The translations under genes and the position numbers were made by a program. Below, piece after piece: positions 1 through 5,482 of a stretch of 6,267 nt of DNA. Numbering within the stretch: the stretch's first letter is position 1; each line of letters begins with the position of its first letter. The DNA comes from JANYCG01 sp031365665 (lineage in GTDB: Bacteria; Pseudomonadota; Gammaproteobacteria; Burkholderiales; Burkholderiaceae_C), in the NCBI GenBank assembly GCA_031365665.1, contig JANLYO010000050.1, forward strand, positions 1-6,267, given 5' to 3'. Under the pieces are notes generated by a model. It did not search any database, had not been told where the DNA came from, and worked only from the letters and a program-made list of their open reading frames with translations.

Positions 1-2363
1 GGAAAGCCGTATTCGCCAAAACCCTCGATCTGCTTGAAGATGCCCTGCGCAAACTCCTCGGTATAACCGTTGGCCACCATGCCGCTGACCATGCGGTCAT
101 AAAACTTGTGCACCCCGCCCTTGCGTTTCCAGGCCGCCATGGAGCGGCGCAGGCTGTCGGACTCGCCGGCGGAAAAACCCGCCGCCAGCATGGCGATCTG
201 CATCACCTGCTCCTGGAAGATCGGCACACCCAGCGTGCGCTCGAGCGCGGCGCGCAGGCCCGCGCCGGGGTAGTCCACCGGCACCAGCCCCTGGCGGCGC
301 TGCAGGTAGGGATGCACCATGCCGCCCTGGATCGGCCCAGGGCGCACGATGGCCACCTCGATCACCAGATCGTAGAAGCAACGCGGCTTGAGGCGCGGCA
401 ACATGCTCATCTGCGCGCGGCTCTCGATCTGGAACACACCCACGGTGTCGGCGGCGCAGATCATGTCGTAGGTAGCCTTGTCTTCGCGCGGGACGTCCTG
501 CATGCGAAATTCAGCGCCATGCAGCTGGCCGACCAGTTCGAGGCAGCGCCGGATGGCGGACAACATGCCCAGCGCCAGCACATCCACCTTGAGCAGGCCC
601 ACGGCATCGAGGTCGTCCTTGTCCCACTGGATGATCGACCGATCGACCATCGCGGCATTCTCGACCGGCACCAGGCGCGTCAGCTGATCCTGCGTCAGCA
701 CAAAACCGCCCACATGCTGGCTCAGGTGGCGCGGGAAGCCCACGAGCTGTTCGGCCAGTTGCAGCCACTGGCGAACCTGCTGCGAGTTGGGTTGAAGCAC
801 TGATGGTTGACCGTTCGGGCTGAGCCTGTCGAAGCCTTCTGGCCCTTCGACAAGCCTGTCCTGAGCTGAGCCGAAGGACTCAGGGTGAACGGATAAATGT
901 TCAACAAGCCGCTCTTGCAGCACCGCGTCACCGACCACGCTGCTGTCAAACCAGTGGTGGTCTTTGGCCACGGCATCGACCAGTGCCGCCTCCACGCCCA
1001 GCGCCATACCCACATCGCGGATCGCGCTTTTGCTGCGATAGGTAACCACAGTGGCGGCAATGGCGGCGCGCTCGCGGCCATACTTGGCATAGATGTACTG
1101 GATGACCTCTTCGCGCCGGTCGTGCTCGAAGTCCACGTCGATGTCGGGCGGCTCGTTGCGCTCGCGGCTGATGAAGCGGGCAAACAGCAGCCTGCTGTCG
1201 GCCGGATTCACTTCGGTGATGCCCAGGCAATAACACACCGCCGAGTTGGCCGCCGAGCCGCGGCCCTGGCACAGAATGCCCACACTGCGGGCGTAGCGCA
1301 CGATGTCGTGCACCGTCAAAAAGTACATCTCGTACTTCAGTTCGCTGATCAGCGCCAGCTCGCGCTCCACCTGCTGCTCTACTTGCTGCGCTCCTTCGGC
1401 CAGCAAGCCATCCGGGTAGCGCCGCAGCATGCCCTCATGGGTGAAGTGGCGCAGGGTTTGCGCAGCGTCCAGGCCGGGCAGCACGGTCTCCAGCGGGTAC
1501 TGGTAACGCAGCTCGTCCAGGCTGAAGCGGCAGCGGTCTGCGATGACCAGCGTGTTGGCCAGCAACCCGGGCGGATAGATGGCGGCCAGCCGCCCGCGCG
1601 AGCGCAAATGCGCCTCGGCATTGGGTTGTAATGCAAACCCGCATTCGGCCACCGGGCAACCCAGGCGCACAGCGGTGATCACGTCCTGCAGCGGCTTGCG
1701 CGAACGCACATGCATGTGCACCTTGCCAGCGGCCACCAGCGGCACGCCTGTGAGCGCCGAGGCCTGCGTGAGGGTGTGCTGCCACAAGGCGTCGTCCATG
1801 TGGTGCAACAACTCGGCCACCAGCCAAAGCCTTGAGCCAAACAGCGCTTTGGCCCTCGTCAAATGGGCGCATATTGCCTCTAAAGTAATAGCACTCTCGA
1901 AATTGCCCGCCTGTGGCGGATGCCCAGCCGCCTGCCCGCCCCCGCGCGGTGGCACCACCAGCATCTCGCAATCGGCAAGCGAGGCCCAGTCGCTGTCGGC
2001 CCACGACACCTGGTAGCTGCCCTTGGGCGCGGCGCGGCGTGCGGCAGTGATGAATTCGCACAGATGGCCCCAGCCCTTCAGGTTGTGCGCCAGTGCGATG
2101 AACGTGAAGCCTGCGCCGCTCTGGCCTGCGGGCAGCACAAACTCCGCCCCCAACAGCAACTTCAAACCCAGCTTTTTGGCCTCGACATGCGCCCGCACCA
2201 CACCTGCCACCGAGCATTCGTCGGTGATGGCCAGCGCGCTGTAGCCCAGCGCGTGCGCCCGCGCTACCAACTCCTCCGGATGCGAAGCGCCGCGCTGGAA
2301 GCTGAAGTTGGTGAGGCAATGTAGTTCTGCGTAGGGAGGCACCACCGTGACTTGAGCCCCCAT
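1..2363 (-). CDS. dnaE2: Error-prone DNA polymerase DnaE2 (C-family Pol III alpha paralogue), 3' end outside window
   Basis: This is a translesion polymerase that synthesises across damaged DNA in SOS-induced mutagenesis, normally with ImuB. About 787 codons are present of a family length near 1050-1090; the C-terminus lies beyond the left edge. The PHP domain opens with YAELHCLTNFSFQRG (residues 11-25) and continues through ALAITDECSVAGVVRAH. The palm has PPDIDVDF with catalytic Asp407 and Asp409 (equivalent to E. coli D401/D403) and a third Asp594 in LLKVDVLALG. SQHVGGFVLT (548-557), IVRPGPIQGGMVHPYL and a final IEGFGEYGFP are DnaE2 hallmarks. The frame shows no stop or frameshift. Residues about 491-518 are encoded by a palindromic repeat in a variable linker. 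The start is uncertain: ATG at 2363 has no clear Shine-Dalgarno, an in-frame ATG at 2423 nearly abuts the LexA box, and GTG codons 7 and 8 are also possible. No imuB lies upstream. Confidence 0.95.
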   Translation of the reverse strand, partial: MGAQVTVVPPYAELHCLTNFSFQRGASHPEELVARAHALGYSALAITDECSVAGVVRAHVEAKKLGLKLLLGAEFVLPAGQSGAGFTFIALAHNLKGWGHLCEFITAARRAAPKGSYQVSWADSDWASLADCEMLVVPPRGGGQAAGHPPQAGNFESAITLEAICAHLTRAKALFGSRLWLVAELLHHMDDALWQHTLTQASALTGVPLVAAGKVHMHVRSRKPLQDVITAVRLGCPVAECGFALQPNAEAHLRSRGRLAAIYPPGLLANTLVIADRCRFSLDELRYQYPLETVLPGLDAAQTLRHFTHEGMLRRYPDGLLAEGAQQVEQQVERELALISELKYEMYFLTVHDIVRYARSVGILCQGRGSAANSAVCYCLGITEVNPADSRLLFARFISRERNEPPDIDVDFEHDRREEVIQYIYAKYGRERAAIAATVVTYRSKSAIRDVGMALGVEAALVDAVAKDHHWFDSSVVGDAVLQERLVEHLSVHPESFGSAQDRLVEGPEGFDRLSPNGQPSVLQPNSQQVRQWLQLAEQLVGFPRHLSQHVGGFVLTQDQLTRLVPVENAAMVDRSIIQWDKDDLDAVGLLKVDVLALGMLSAIRRCLELVGQLHGAEFRMQDVPREDKATYDMICAADTVGVFQIESRAQMSMLPRLKPRCFYDLVIEVAIVRPGPIQGGMVHPYLQRRQGLVPVDYPGAGLRAALERTLGVPIFQEQVMQIAMLAAGFSAGESDSLRRSMAAWKRKGGVHKFYDRMVSGMVANGYTEEFAQGIFKQIEGFGEYGF
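811..892. repeat. Palindromic intergenic-type repeat (REP-like) inside dnaE2
   Basis: The 82-bp element starts CCGTTC and ends GAACGG. Its left arm, 811-834, ends TGTCGAAG. Its right arm, 845-892, begins CTTCGACA and ends GGGTGAACGG. The right arm is about 24 bp longer because it holds a nested small palindrome (CTGAG, 8 bases, CTCAG). Elements with CTTCGACA...GGGTGAACGG arms are known as dispersed repeats in many GC-rich proteobacteria. Here it is translated in frame as part of DnaE2, giving segments such as SVHPESFGSAQDRLVEG and GFDRLSPNG. No second copy is seen in this window. Confidence 0.8.
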
Positions 2364-2425
2364 AGGTCGGCATTTTGCACTTTTACCAAGCTCAGAGAGG
2401 CTATGAATAGTGGCGATTGGCATAT

Positions 2426-2445
2426 TACTGTTTAAAATTACAGTA
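2426..2445 (-). promoter_or_regulatory. LexA (SOS) box upstream of dnaE2
   Basis: TACTGTTTAAAATTACAGTA has the form TACTGT-N8-ACAGTA and matches the gamma/betaproteobacterial LexA consensus CTGT-N8-ACAG with both outer arms perfect. It lies 62 bp upstream of the chosen dnaE2 ATG. On the minus strand a TAATAT at 2427-2422 overlaps the box edge and could be the -10 element, although no good -35 is paired with it. LexA bound here would block dnaE2 transcription until DNA damage triggers LexA self-cleavage. A plus-strand TATAAT at 2444-2449 overlaps the box, but its nearest -35-like TTGGCA is 21 bp away. Confidence 0.88.
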
Positions 2446-2498
2446 TAATTCCAAGCATCCTTTATCAGCTTGTCGATTGATTTTTTGACTTGGCTAAA

Positions 2499-2525
2499 GT
2501 AAACTTAGTTTACAAACTTAGTTTA
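2499..2525 (+). promoter_or_regulatory. Tandem palindromic operators of the toxin-antitoxin operon
   Basis: GTAAACTTAGTTTAC (2499-2513) is a 15-bp palindrome with one unpaired central base. A second palindrome, AAACTTAGTTT (2514-2524), repeats its core with centres 13 bp apart. They sit immediately upstream of the antitoxin start and overlap both promoter pairs that can be proposed: TTGATT at 2477-2482 with TAAACT at 2500-2505 (17-bp spacer), or TTGACT at 2485-2490 with TTTACA at 2509-2514 (18-bp spacer). Tandem short palindromes over the promoter are typical for Phd-family antitoxins, which repress their own operon cooperatively. Which promoter pair is used cannot be told from sequence. Confidence 0.65.
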
Positions 2526-2545
2526 AATTGAAAAGCAACAACATC

Positions 2546-2806
2546 ATGCAGACCATCAACATCCATGAGGCCAAAACACACCTGTCACGGCTGATTGACC
2601 AGGCCCGTCAAGGCGAGCCTTTCATCATTGCCAAAGCGGGCAAGCCGATGGTCACTGTTTGCGCTATCGCGTCAGCGGGGCAAGTTACGCCCAGCCGCCT
2701 GGGTTTCATGAAAGGCGCCATGCAAGTGCCTGATGATTTTGACCGCATGGGCGACCAGGCCATCTCGGCACTGTTTGAAGGCAACACCCAAAGCGAAGTC
2801 GATTGA
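2546..2806 (+). CDS. Type II antitoxin, Phd/YefM family
   Basis: This 86-aa antitoxin neutralises the PIN-domain toxin encoded next and probably represses the operon. The N-terminal half (MQTINIHEAKTHLSRLIDQA, then GEPFIIAKAGKPMVTV) is the Phd/YefM DNA-binding and dimerisation fold (residues 1-40). The C-terminal segment RLGFMKGAMQVPDDFDRM (51-68), followed by an acidic tail with LFEG, matches the toxin-binding tail found in antitoxins paired with VapC-like toxins. ATG at 2546 is preferred over an in-frame TTG at 2528. The TTG would add only KSNNI, has no ribosome binding site and lies 2 bases after the operator. A weak GAAAAG at 2530-2535 precedes the ATG. The stop overlaps the toxin start in TTGA, suggesting translational coupling. 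Confidence 0.9.
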   Translation: MQTINIHEAKTHLSRLIDQARQGEPFIIAKAGKPMVTVCAIASAGQVTPSRLGFMKGAMQVPDDFDRMGDQAISALFEGNTQSEVD

Positions 2807-3189
2807 AATACCTGCTCGACACCCATCTGCTGTTATGGGCCGCCAATGCGCCCGAGCGGCTGTCCAGCAAAGCCTTGACTGTCTTCAATGAACCTCTAAA
2901 CGAACTCCTGTTCAGCGCCGCCAGCCTCTGGGAAATCGCCATCAAAACCGGGTTGGGGCGGGATGATTTCAAAGTCGATGTCCGTGTGTTCCGCCGTGCC
3001 CTGCTGGACAACGGTTATCAGGAGCTTGCCGTTTCCAGCGCCCATGCCGTTCACCTGCCAGATCTGCCCGCCCTGCACAAAGACCCGTTTGACCGCATGC
3101 TGGTTGCGCAAGCCACCGCAGAAGGCATCACGCTGCTGACATCGGACAGCGTGGTGGCCAGTTACCCGGGGCCGGTTCAACTGGTTTGA
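2803..3189 (+). CDS. vapC: Type II toxin, PIN-domain ribonuclease (VapC-like)
   Basis: This 128-aa PIN-domain toxin is expected to be a Mg2+-dependent endoribonuclease that stops growth by cutting RNA when free of its antitoxin. The acidic active-site residues are all visible: Asp6 in MKYLLDTH, Glu44 in SLWEIAIK, Asp94 and Asp97 in HKDPFDRML, and Asp115 in LLTSD. The LLDTHLLLW start and DPFDRMLVAQA block are typical of the COG3744 subgroup that pairs with Phd-type antitoxins. Length is normal for a complete VapC, so the toxin looks intact. Translation appears to start at TTG 2803, whose last bases form the TGA stop of the antitoxin. No internal ATG would keep Asp6. The actual RNA target cannot be inferred. 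Confidence 0.9.
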   Translation: MKYLLDTHLLLWAANAPERLSSKALTVFNEPLNELLFSAASLWEIAIKTGLGRDDFKVDVRVFRRALLDNGYQELAVSSAHAVHLPDLPALHKDPFDRMLVAQATAEGITLLTSDSVVASYPGPVQLV

Positions 3190-3300
3190 TGAGATCGCTG
3201 GGCGTGCGGGTGGCGTGGCGCTGTCAGTTCTTTGCAATAGCCAACCCGGCAGTTGTTGCATCCAGCCCGCTCGATGGCCCGTATTCCTTCCACCAGATCG

Positions 3301-3306
3301 AAGGAG
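3301..3306 (+). promoter_or_regulatory. Shine-Dalgarno fixing the desaturase start
   Basis: AAGGAG lies 6 bases before the ATG at 3313. It selects that start over an in-frame ATG at 3253, which would add 20 residues of non-membrane, family-unlike sequence. Confidence 0.8.
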
Positions 3307-3312
3307 TTCACC

Positions 3313-4095
3313 ATGCCCATCGAAGAAGCCATAGGCCCCATCCTCACCGTGTTGTTCATCGCCGCGCTGCTGGCGGAACGGTTTTTCGCCCATCACACCA
3401 TGCCCGAGCGACGCTGGTGGCGCAGCATGGGTGCCGTGTTTTTTGTCATCACCGCTGTCATCAACATCGGCACGCCCCTGCTGTTGCCGATAGACTGGAT
3501 CGCGGAGCACAGCCTGCTGCCAGGCTACAAGCTGGGCGTGGCGGGCGGCTTTGTGGTGGGCTGGGTGGTGTACTCGTTTTTCTATTACGGCTGGCACCGT
3601 TTCCAGCACCGCAACGCGCTGGTGTGGCGGCTGATGCACCAGTTGCACCACAGCATGGCGCGGGTGGACGCGGCGGGCTTTGCCATCCTGCACCCGCTGG
3701 ATATTTTGTCGCTGACGCTGCTGTCCATCGGGGTCACCGTGGGCATTCTGGGCCTTGACCCGAACGCCGCCGCCCTGGTCGGCCTGTACGGCGCCATCGC
3801 CGCGCTGGTGCAGCACCTGAACATCAAAACCCCAGAATGGCTGGAATGGTTCATGCAGCGCCCCGAAGCGCATCTGCAGCACCACGAATACGGCGTGCAT
3901 GCGGGCAACTATTCGGACTTGCCGCTGCTGGACAAACTCTTTGGCACCTACCGGGCACCGACCCCCGCACCACCGCCGCGCTACGGTTTTGACGCCGCCG
4001 CCGAGGGACGTTGGGGTGCGATGCTGGCGGGGGTGGATGTGAATGCGGCGAATGGTGGTGTTGCGCCGCTGGAAACACAAGCCTATTCTCGATAG
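3313..4095 (+). CDS. Sterol desaturase / fatty acid hydroxylase family membrane protein
   Basis: This 260-aa integral-membrane protein belongs to the fatty acid hydroxylase/sterol desaturase superfamily, di-iron enzymes that use O2 to hydroxylate or desaturate lipids. The histidine clusters expected to bind iron are present: H95-x3-H99 in WHRFQHR, H109-x2-H112-H113 in HQLHHS, and H187-x2-H190-H191 with H196 in HLQHHEYGVH. Further histidines are H127 and H168. Hydrophobic segments lie near residues 9-21, 40-58, 75-93, 127-148 and 152-168. The C-terminal GNYSDLPLLDKLFGTYR block is characteristic of bacterial members. The last ~45 residues are Pro/Ala/Gly-rich and probably cytosolic. The substrate is unknown, and bacteria of this group usually lack sterols, so a fatty-acyl or hopanoid-like lipid is more likely. 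It ends 5 bases from the stop of the convergent gene. Confidence 0.88.
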   Translation: MPIEEAIGPILTVLFIAALLAERFFAHHTMPERRWWRSMGAVFFVITAVINIGTPLLLPIDWIAEHSLLPGYKLGVAGGFVVGWVVYSFFYYGWHRFQHRNALVWRLMHQLHHSMARVDAAGFAILHPLDILSLTLLSIGVTVGILGLDPNAAALVGLYGAIAALVQHLNIKTPEWLEWFMQRPEAHLQHHEYGVHAGNYSDLPLLDKLFGTYRAPTPAPPPRYGFDAAAEGRWGAMLAGVDVNAANGGVAPLETQAYSR

Positions 4096-4100
4096 GTCAA

Positions 4101-4517
4101 TCAACTCGCTGCTGGAGTTGCCTCGCCCAGCAGTATTTTTGTGACGGCCATCGCCATATCTTGCGGCACCATTGTTTGCTTACCCAGAAAGCGTTTGATT
4201 TGATCCCGAACAATTGCATCCTGCTCAATCAATGATTGAAGCTCGGCTCGAAATTCGTGAATCAGCTTCATACAGCGGGTAACCTGGGCATTTGTCAGCG
4301 CCCCTGTGGATGCCAAGAAATTGACCATGCTGCGGCAGTTTGCAAAGCGAACATTTGAAATCAAAAGCCTCTCTTCCTCCGTATCTGCCTGTTCCCACAA
4401 ATTTTGGGCGATTTCGAGCGCATCGTGATAATGGTTAATCTTGGATTCAGGGTTCGAATCCTTTTCAGCCCGTGCAAAAACCGCGAGCAGGTTTTCTTTC
4501 TCAGAGTTTGAAATCAT
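4101..4517 (-). CDS. Hypothetical protein, predicted all-helical, 138 aa
   Basis: I do not recognise this protein. From the chosen start it is 138 aa, with long charged amphipathic stretches and almost no beta-prone sequence. Examples are SEKENLLAVFARAEKD (4-19), ALEIAQNLWEQADTEEERLL (33-52), a central segment around CRSMVNFLAS (61-70), and KLIHEFRAELQSLIEQD (84-100). This pattern suggests a soluble helical bundle. No signal peptide, membrane segment or catalytic motif is seen. The ATG at 4517 is chosen because AAAAGGAG sits 5 bases upstream, whereas the ATG at 4574 has no such site. It lies 92 bp downstream of the RAMA-like gene on the same strand, so the two may share a transcript. Its stop is 5 bases from the desaturase stop. 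Base composition is more A+T-rich than in dnaE2, consistent with acquired DNA. Confidence 0.75.
   Translation of the reverse strand: MISNSEKENLLAVFARAEKDSNPESKINHYHDALEIAQNLWEQADTEEERLLISNVRFANCRSMVNFLASTGALTNAQVTRCMKLIHEFRAELQSLIEQDAIVRDQIKRFLGKQTMVPQDMAMAVTKILLGEATPAAS
4102..4120. terminator. Weak hairpin at the convergent gene ends
   Basis: CAACTC and GAGTTG form a 6-bp stem around a 7-base loop, just after the desaturase stop and overlapping the last codons of the minus-strand gene. It has no T-tract on either strand, so it is a poor intrinsic terminator and may be coincidental. Confidence 0.25.
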
Positions 4518-4522
4518 GATTA

Positions 4523-4530
4523 CTCCTTTT
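4523..4530 (-). promoter_or_regulatory. Shine-Dalgarno fixing the start of the 138-aa protein
   Basis: Read on the minus strand, AAAAGGAG lies 5 bases before the ATG at 4517. It favours that start over the ATG at 4574. Confidence 0.75.
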
Positions 4531-4594
4531 CGTTGACGGAATGAAAAATTCATTGCCAGGAACCCACCTCGCATCCGCCTTGAACCTTTGTCAA

Positions 4595-4616
4595 CCTCTA
4601 AATTTCGCCTTAGAGG
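4595..4616 (-). other. Stem-loop spanning the stop codon of the RAMA-like gene
   Basis: CCTCTAA and TTAGAGG form a perfect 7-bp stem with an 8-base loop. The stop codon at 4612-4610 lies inside one arm. On the minus strand no T-run follows, so it is not a classic terminator. It could be an attenuator or an mRNA-processing or stability hairpin between the two minus-strand genes. Confidence 0.4.
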
Positions 4617-5068
4617 CCAAGCTGCTTAGCCATTTGCTGCCGCATGTTGTCTGCCAGTTCCCAAGCGGACTGACCAGGCTTCTGGATGTAGAGGTCGCGC
4701 CAAGCATTGCGGCTTCCGCCTGCGATCTTGTTCGCAAGCGCGCTTGGTGAAAGCGCAATCCCGTCATAGATGATTTCGTCCTGCTGAACGTGGGCGAAGT
4801 AGTTTTTCCCCTTGTAACGCATCCGAATCGCAGTACCGTGGGGCATGAAAATCGGCACATTCTCATTCATCCAGATGTACCCGGCAACGTGCCGGGTCGC
4901 GATTTCCGGCATCAGATCATCCTGCTTCCAACTCGCGTTTTCCATCCAATAGTCGATTGCACTGGAAACGGCATTCACTGGGTCACGATCACTTCCACTG
5001 GTTTCGAGAAATCTTGCCAGATCGAGAAACTGGGTTGTTTTGATTGGGATTGAAATTTGACTAGTCAT
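4610..5068 (-). CDS. RHH-like N-terminus with RAMA-like C-terminal domain, 152 aa
   Basis: This is a small soluble protein of unknown role. Residues 5-43 (strand-like ISIPIKTTQ, then helices around FLDLARFLET and PVNAVSSAIDYWMEN) resemble a ribbon-helix-helix DNA-binding fold. Residues ~79-141 resemble the RAMA domain (restriction enzyme adenine methylase associated). They show a basic strand IRMRYKGKNYFAHV, then DGIALSPSALANKIAG, then SRNAWRDLYI, and a terminal AWELADNMR matching the usual SPS...A...G..xNGW...LxxLR pattern. RAMA domains are found with restriction-modification and other DNA-modification proteins and are proposed to sense DNA; no methylase or nuclease motif is present here. 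The ATG at 5068 is chosen because AAGGA (5079-5075) lies 6 bases upstream; an ATG at 5110 would add 14 residues. It is divergent from higBA. An autoregulatory role is inference. Confidence 0.7.
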   Translation of the reverse strand: MTSQISIPIKTTQFLDLARFLETSGSDRDPVNAVSSAIDYWMENASWKQDDLMPEIATRHVAGYIWMNENVPIFMPHGTAIRMRYKGKNYFAHVQQDEIIYDGIALSPSALANKIAGGSRNAWRDLYIQKPGQSAWELADNMRQQMAKQLGL

Positions 5069-5097
5069 ATGGGATCCTTGTTTTAAGAAGTCATATA

Positions 5098-5137
5098 TTA
5101 CCGTAAACATTCGTATATTTACGTAAATTACCTTAAA
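5098..5137. promoter_or_regulatory. Three phased TTAC-GTAAA repeats, candidate operator
   Basis: Related 10-mers occur at 5098 (TTACCGTAAA), 5118 (TTTACGTAAA, inside a perfect 12-bp palindrome at 5117-5128) and 5128 (TTACCTTAAA). Their starts are 20 and 10 bp apart, so they face the same side of the helix. They lie 30-69 bp upstream of the minus-strand RAMA-like gene and 58-97 bp upstream of higB. This spacing is typical of cooperative repressor binding, and RHH proteins often bind such short repeats. Which protein binds here is not shown by the sequence. Confidence 0.5.
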
Positions 5138-5141
5138 TTAA

Positions 5142-5170
5142 TTTCGACGCAGTCGTCGCAATGTTCTAAT
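5142..5170 (+). promoter_or_regulatory. Candidate higBA promoter with internal inverted repeat
   Basis: TTTCGA (5142-5147) and TCTAAT (5165-5170), 17 bp apart, form a weak sigma70-like promoter with 8 of 12 consensus matches. An inverted repeat, CGACG-CAGT-CGTCG (5145-5158), fills the space between them; allowing one mismatch it extends to 5142-5161. An operator between -35 and -10 would suit autorepression by HigA. Transcription would leave a leader of only about 18 bases before the higB ATG, which has no strong ribosome binding site. Confidence 0.4.
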
Positions 5171-5194
5171 CTCAAAATGAAATAAACTACTTCC

Positions 5195-5482
5195 ATGAAG
5201 CTCGTCAGCAACAGCGCCCTGCGAGCTTTCGCCGAGCAGCATCCGCAAGCTGATGACGCTCTGCAAGGCTGGCGACGGGTGATTGAGAGGAATCGGTTGA
5301 GCAACTGGGCCGAGCTCAAAGCCGCCTTCAACTCCGTGGACAAAGTCGGCGAGTTGACGGTGTTTGACATCGGTGGCAACAAGTACCGGCTGATTGCCTA
5401 CATCCGGTTTGAGAAACAGATCGTCTACATCAAAGCCGTGTTGACGCACCGTGACTATGACAAAGGAGCCTGGAAACCATGA
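5195..5482 (+). CDS. higB: Type II toxin HigB (RelE-like mRNA interferase)
   Basis: This 95-aa toxin belongs to the HigB family, ribosome-dependent endonucleases that cut mRNA during translation and arrest growth. The family outline is intact: MKLVSNSALRAFAEQHPQAD at the N-terminus, a Trp-containing helix (GWRRVI), VFDIGGNKYRLIAYIRFE (56-73) forming the core strands, and the conserved C-terminal VLTHRDYDKGAW (82-93), whose His, Tyr and basic residues are expected at the active site. Length is normal. The toxin gene comes first, as usual for hig modules and opposite to most type II systems. Its TGA overlaps the antitoxin start in ATGA, so translation of the two is probably coupled. The start codon lacks a clear Shine-Dalgarno. 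Confidence 0.92.
   Translation: MKLVSNSALRAFAEQHPQADDALQGWRRVIERNRLSNWAELKAAFNSVDKVGELTVFDIGGNKYRLIAYIRFEKQIVYIKAVLTHRDYDKGAWKP

Noticed and set aside
108..803. Plus-strand open frame of 231 codons opposite dnaE2
   Set aside because: Antisense shadow of a GC-rich gene. The product is His/Gln/Ala-rich with no family resemblance, and the minus-strand DnaE2 frame explains the region fully.
897..1631. Plus-strand open frame of 244 codons opposite dnaE2
   Set aside because: Same antisense shadow pattern, with no ribosome binding site and no recognisable domain.
1435..2373. Minus-strand open frame of 312 codons overlapping the dnaE2 start
   Set aside because: It is a shifted frame of dnaE2, rich in Arg/Gly/Ala. 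The true frame gives the PHP and palm motifs.
2361..2423. ATG at 2423 as dnaE2 start
   Set aside because: It is 3 bp from the LexA box and at or before the likely transcription start, and the 20 added residues do not resemble DnaE2.
2417..2449. Plus-strand promoter TTGGCA...TATAAT
   Set aside because: The 21-bp spacer is too long for a sigma70 promoter. The TATAAT is better explained as part of the sequence around the LexA box.
2528..2545. TTG at 2528 as antitoxin start
   Set aside because: It adds only KSNNI, begins 2 bases after the operator and lacks a ribosome binding site. ATG 2546 gives the standard Phd N-terminus.
2896..4104. Minus-strand open frame of 402 codons opposite the toxin and desaturase
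   Set aside because: It spans two well-supported plus-strand genes, has biased low-information composition (His/Gln/Arg/Gly) and matches no family.
4541..4555. Small inverted repeat AATGAA-AAA-TTCATT upstream of the 138-aa gene
   Set aside because: Its short AT-rich arms, with no T-run or promoter context, are compatible with chance.
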